Made by a program: the position numbers and the translations under genes
In this document: positions 60,677 to 64,000 of the stretch, in pieces
Layout of the letters: each line of letters begins with the position of its first letter
Numbering within the stretch: the stretch's first letter is position 1
Notes under the pieces: model-generated
Databases searched by the model: none
Seen by the model: the letters and a program-made list of their open reading frames with translations, nothing else
Told to the model about the DNA's origin: nothing
NCBI GenBank assembly: GCA_910579685.1
Contig: CAJTVN010000003.1
Coordinates: 62,001-126,000, forward strand
DNA length: 64,000 bases
Source: an uncultured Lachnospiraceae bacterium
GTDB lineage: Bacteria > Bacillota > Clostridia > Lachnospirales > Lachnospiraceae
Direction of reading: 5' to 3'

Positions 60677-61555
60677 TTATTCCTTCACTCCTCCCGCCAG
60701 CACCCCGCTGGTGTAATATTTCAGAATAAACGGGTAAAGAAGCAGGATGGGCACCATGGTCACAATAATGGTGGCCGCCCGCAAAGCGCTGACATTGATT
60801 GCGCTCAGGTCCAGCGTTCCCAGCGCCGAGAGCGCCGTCGTATCCCCTTCCACAACAAACTGCCTAAGGAACACCTGCAGTACCGTATTCCCCCTTGAGG
60901 AAAGGAAAATACTGCTGTGGAAGAACTCATTCCACCGGTAAACCGCATAAAACATTCCGACCGTGATGATCGGTATCTTGTTCAGCGGAAGGAAAATGCT
61001 GAACAGAATTTTGATATGCCCTGCCCCGTCAATTCTGGCCGCCTCCAGCAGCGCCTCCGGCGTCTCCGAGAAGAACCGCATCAGCAGAATAACGTTGTAC
61101 ACACTGACGGAACGGTACAGCACCATGGACCAAAGGCTGTCGAGAAGATGCACATCCTTCATCACAAAGTACTCCTGGATAATTCCCGGTTCAAAAATCA
61201 TCATGACGATCAGGAAAACCATAATCACTTTCTTCCCCACCAGATTCGGCCGGGTCAGCGCATAGGCCAGGGACGTGGTCACGAGAATATTAACCACCAC
61301 TCCCACAATGGTGATAAACAGGGAATTCTTCAACGCCGTCCAGATAATCTGATTGCTGAAAATCACCTCATAATGGATCAGATCCAATCCGCTTGGCCAC
61401 ACCTGATAGCCTTTCATCCTGGGAACCAGCGACGGATCCGACAGGGATTTCGCCAGCAGATTCAGAATCGGGATCAGCATGGTCAGCGCGATCACGAGCA
61501 TAAAAAGATTCAGGACAAGCTCTCCGGGATCAAATTTCTTCTTTTTTCTCTTCAT
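60677..61555 (-). CDS. ABC permease (LplC/CUT1 type)
   Basis: A 292-residue protein with six membrane helices and the EAA loop LEAARIDGAGHIKILFSIFLPLNKIP. It ends with the LplC-like KYYTSGVLAGGVKE. The gene begins three bases after the partner permease stop. Together with the partner and the downstream lipoprotein it forms an importer lacking its own ATPase gene, so a shared ATPase is needed. Confidence 0.93.
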   Translation of the reverse strand: MKRKKKKFDPGELVLNLFMLVIALTMLIPILNLLAKSLSDPSLVPRMKGYQVWPSGLDLIHYEVIFSNQIIWTALKNSLFITIVGVVVNILVTTSLAYALTRPNLVGKKVIMVFLIVMMIFEPGIIQEYFVMKDVHLLDSLWSMVLYRSVSVYNVILLMRFFSETPEALLEAARIDGAGHIKILFSIFLPLNKIPIITVGMFYAVYRWNEFFHSSIFLSSRGNTVLQVFLRQFVVEGDTTALSALGTLDLSAINVSALRAATIIVTMVPILLLYPFILKYYTSGVLAGGVKE

Positions 61556-61558
61556 GAT

Positions 61559-62446
61559 TTACCACGCTCCTTTCCCGGTAAGCTTCTTGGATGTGAAATG
61601 GGTAAGCAGTATCATGGCCGTCCCGATCACGCCCTTAAACAGGTTGGCCGCAGTGGCAAAGGAATACTGCCCCTGCAAAAGTCCGATCCTGTATACGTAG
61701 GTGTCGAGAATATCCACCCTGCTGAGCACCGCGTCATTCGTAAAGTTCAGGATCTGATCGTATCCGGCGCTCATTACAAATCCCACATTCAGGATCAGCA
61801 CTGTCACCATGGGGCCTGCCAGCGCCGGGAGAATGATGTAGCGGATCGTCTTCCACCGCCCCGCACCGTCCATCCTGGCCGCCTCATACAGCGCCGTGTC
61901 AATTCCCAGAATGGCCGAGAGATATATGATAGAATCCCATCCCATGCTTCTCCACGTGCTGGAAGCGAACAGAACCCACAGGATACTGTTTTTGTCTGTC
62001 AGAAGGTTGACCCTCTCTCCCCCGAAGGCCGCCACGATATCCATGACCAGCCCGTTTGACGGCGACAAAAACTCGTACCAGATTCCGGCAATGACAACCC
62101 AGGACAAAAAGTGCGGCAGGTAGGATACCACCTGCACCACCTTCCGGAAATGCCTGGTGCGCATCTCGTTAAGCGCCAGGGCGAAAGCCACCGGAAGCGG
62201 GAAAAACAGCACAATTTTCATGAAGCTGATCACCAGCGTGTTTTTGATAATATTGTAAAAGGCCGGCGTGGAAAACAGCGTCTTAAAATGCTTCCACCCC
62301 ACGAAAATATTGTCCCCCACAATTCTGTAGTCGTAAAAGGCAAGTCTCATCTCAAGAATGGGCCACACATGAAATATCAGAAAATATAACATGGCAGGCA
62401 GCATCAAAAGATACAGCACCTTGTCCTTTTTTATCCTTTTCCACAT
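61559..62446 (-). CDS. ABC permease (LplB/CUT1 type)
   Basis: A 295-residue protein with six membrane helices (KVLYLLMLPAMLYFLIFHVWPILEM first) and the EAA loop YEAARMDGAGRWKTIRYIILPALAG. Unlike the LplB-type protein at 27069 it has no N-terminal extension. It lies between a HAD phosphatase gene and the second permease gene on one transcript. Confidence 0.93.
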   Translation of the reverse strand: MWKRIKKDKVLYLLMLPAMLYFLIFHVWPILEMRLAFYDYRIVGDNIFVGWKHFKTLFSTPAFYNIIKNTLVISFMKIVLFFPLPVAFALALNEMRTRHFRKVVQVVSYLPHFLSWVVIAGIWYEFLSPSNGLVMDIVAAFGGERVNLLTDKNSILWVLFASSTWRSMGWDSIIYLSAILGIDTALYEAARMDGAGRWKTIRYIILPALAGPMVTVLILNVGFVMSAGYDQILNFTNDAVLSRVDILDTYVYRIGLLQGQYSFATAANLFKGVIGTAMILLTHFTSKKLTGKGAW

Positions 62447-62494
62447 ATTGAATCCTCTCTCTTTCTTCCCCCGCCCTTCCGGGGGATTTGCCGT

Positions 62495-63274
62495 TCAGTG
62501 CAGGATCTTCTGCTCAATAAACCGCGCAACACCGTCTTCCTGATTGCTTTTTGCCACCGCATCCGCCATCTCCTTCACGCCCGGCAGGGCATTGTCCACA
62601 GCCACTCCAAGGCCGCAGAGTGAAAGCATCTGCCGGTCGCCCTCGTCGTCTCCAAAGGCGGCCGTCATGGAAAGCGGTATGTCAAGCCGCCGCGCCGTCC
62701 GGATAATCGCCCGCTCCTTCGATACCCCTTCTGCCATAAACGCGTATCGTACACTGTCCCGATAGTGCAGACAGCGGCATTTTGCAAATCTTCCGCAAAT
62801 CACCTGCGCCTCCCGTTCCTGTCCGATACTGGCATAAATCTGGCTTGCCCGCTGTCTGATACCCTTTGAGAAATCTGTAAACTCCGCCTTCCCCAAGGGA
62901 TGGGAGGGGGCGAACCTGTGCGGATTGATGAGCAGTCCCCGCCCGGCCTCCACCAGGATCTCCGTCTGGGAGGGGAGGGCGCAAAGAGCCGCTGTCAGCC
63001 CCTGAACCGTCTCCTCATCCATCATGTCGCACTGAATCATCTCTCCCCGAAAGATCACCTTGCTTCCGTTGGAACAGATCAGCAGATCCGCACCCAGATC
63101 CTCCTGTATCTGTACTGCGTTCGCCTCCAGCCGCGCCGTTGCGATTCCCGTCACGATTCCCCTTCTTTTACACTCCCGCCAGATACTTCGGGTGTAATCC
63201 GACACGCTTCCGTCATCCCGAAGCAGCGTCTGATCCAAATCCGTGATAATCATTTTAATCATTTCTCTACTCAT
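62495..63274 (-). CDS. HAD-superfamily Cof-type phosphatase
   Basis: A 259-residue hydrolase. Motif I is IITDLDQTLLRDDGSV, where the first Asp is the nucleophile. Motif II is near VTGIATARL, motif III has the conserved Lys in GVSKERAII, and motif IV is FGDDEGDRQMLSLCG. The C2-type cap identifies the Cof subfamily, which dephosphorylates sugar phosphates or nucleotides. Its start overlaps the preceding HAD gene by ATGA. The permease gene follows after about 50 bases, so it is probably part of the ribosyl operon. Confidence 0.92.
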   Translation of the reverse strand: MSREMIKMIITDLDQTLLRDDGSVSDYTRSIWRECKRRGIVTGIATARLEANAVQIQEDLGADLLICSNGSKVIFRGEMIQCDMMDEETVQGLTAALCALPSQTEILVEAGRGLLINPHRFAPSHPLGKAEFTDFSKGIRQRASQIYASIGQEREAQVICGRFAKCRCLHYRDSVRYAFMAEGVSKERAIIRTARRLDIPLSMTAAFGDDEGDRQMLSLCGLGVAVDNALPGVKEMADAVAKSNQEDGVARFIEQKILH

Positions 63275-64000
63275 ACCATTTTCTTCAGGATGCAGCGCTC
63301 CACAAACTGCGCCACCCCGTCCTCCTCATTCGATCCGGTGACAAACCGCGCGGCCCGCTTCACACAGGGCAGGGCATTTTCCACTGCGGTTCCCACTCCG
63401 CAGAGGGCAAGCATCTCGCAGTCTCCCTCGTCATCCCCGAAAGCCGCCGTCTGCGCCAAAGCTATGTCATATCTCCGCGCCGTCTCAAAAAGCGCACTGG
63501 CTTTGGATACGCCTTTTGCCGTCACCGCATAAGTCCCGTCCCGGTAGCGGAGCCAGTCAAAAAAGGGAAAAACCTCCTTGAGACCGCGCACCTCTTCCTC
63601 GCTTCCCAGCCGGAAAAACACCTGGCATGCCTCCTCCCCCGTCGGCTTCTCAAAGTCCCGGATTATGGCTGTATGAAGTCTGGGAGAGTGTTCAAAACGG
63701 CGGCTGTTTGTATACATCCGCTCCCTGCAGCCTGCCAGAAGCCCCTCCGCACCCTTCCTCTGCAATGCCCGCAGAAAATCGGAGGTCTCCTCTTTCCCCA
63801 TTCCCCGGAAAAAGAGCACTTCCTTCCCAGCCAGCGCCATTGCGCCGCCCGAGACGATCCGAAAATCCGGTCTGAGTATCTCCTGCTCCGCCTGTGTTGC
63901 CGCAAGAAGCCTGGCGGTCGCAAAACCTGTCCGGATTCCCCGGTGTGCGCACTCGGCAAATACCCTCTGCGTATAGGGAGAAATACTTTTGTCCCGCCTT
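63271..64000 (-). CDS. HAD-superfamily Cof-type phosphatase (N-terminus beyond window)
   Basis: Coding sequence is continuous to the right edge: the frame upstream of the first internal ATG reads DKSISPYTQRVFAECAHRG, IRTGFATARLLAATQ and so on, matching the start of the HAD fold, so the true start lies outside. Visible motifs are GFATARLL (motif II region), GVSKASALFETARRY with the conserved Lys, and FGDDEGDCEMLALCG (motif IV). It is a paralogue of the next gene, which it overlaps by four bases. Two adjacent Cof-type phosphatases in one operon suggest successive or differing phosphorylated intermediates. Confidence 0.88.
   Translation of the reverse strand, partial: RRDKSISPYTQRVFAECAHRGIRTGFATARLLAATQAEQEILRPDFRIVSGGAMALAGKEVLFFRGMGKEETSDFLRALQRKGAEGLLAGCRERMYTNSRRFEHSPRLHTAIIRDFEKPTGEEACQVFFRLGSEEEVRGLKEVFPFFDWLRYRDGTYAVTAKGVSKASALFETARRYDIALAQTAAFGDDEGDCEMLALCGVGTAVENALPCVKRAARFVTGSNEEDGVAQFVERCILKKMV

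Noticed and set aside
60917..62059. 380-residue open frame antisense to the two permease genes
   Set aside because: His- and Gln-rich translation of the opposite strand of two certain permeases, with no start signal.

Overview
The window looks like a chromosomal segment of a gut-type Lachnospiraceae (Clostridia, Firmicutes). The evidence is low-GC-Gram-positive promoters and strong AGGAGG ribosome binding sites, LplB/LplC-type oligosaccharide ABC importers with very large lipoprotein binding proteins, YesM/YesN-type two-component proteins, many glycoside hydrolases, and families typical of that group (DUF2975, DUF4173, DUF3892, DUF1538, Rpn nucleases). The species cannot be fixed from the sequence. 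No rRNA, tRNA, integrase, phage or CRISPR array was seen.

Layout. Positions 1-6980 hold an FtsX-type ABC exporter with its two-component system, an HTH-Uma2 protein, and a second OmpR/histidine kinase pair on the other strand. Positions 6967-10900 hold a lipoprotein/GH42 beta-galactosidase operon. Positions 10976-18492 are an export block on the minus strand: a three-gene ABC-2 exporter, a LytTR/GHKL regulator pair and a heterodimeric ABC exporter. A self-contained gene for a 26-residue hydrophobic peptide follows. Positions 18978-34634 are a plant-glycan region: AraC-type response regulator, esterase, YesL, lipoprotein, two permeases, YesM-type kinase, alpha-xylosidase (GH31) and GH43. An Rpn-type protein and an alkyltransferase-like protein are inserted in it.

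Positions 34670-37293 hold the most unusual unit: a small protein starting with an FVTNSSSSSF motif, an atypical radical SAM/SPASM enzyme, a metallophosphoesterase and an upstream XRE regulator. Next come a DUF2975/XRE/DUF4173 membrane unit, an ABC-F antibiotic-resistance-type gene with a leader-peptide attenuator, exonuclease III, a decayed HD-domain gene, a GH4 enzyme, a polysaccharide deacetylase, a PII-like/DUF1538 pair, a second GH31 enzyme with a divergent AraC regulator, a secreted nuclease, and an XRE-PurM fusion.

Positions 54893-64000 are one long minus-strand operon: two HAD phosphatases, two permeases, a binding lipoprotein, two ADP-ribosylglycohydrolase-family proteins and a ribokinase-type kinase. 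The logic is uptake of a ribosyl-containing compound, N-glycosidic cleavage and phosphorylation of the released sugar.

A pattern shared by all three sugar-binding lipoprotein genes is a strong stem-loop without a U-tract immediately downstream, as expected if the lipoprotein message is selectively stabilised relative to its operon partners.
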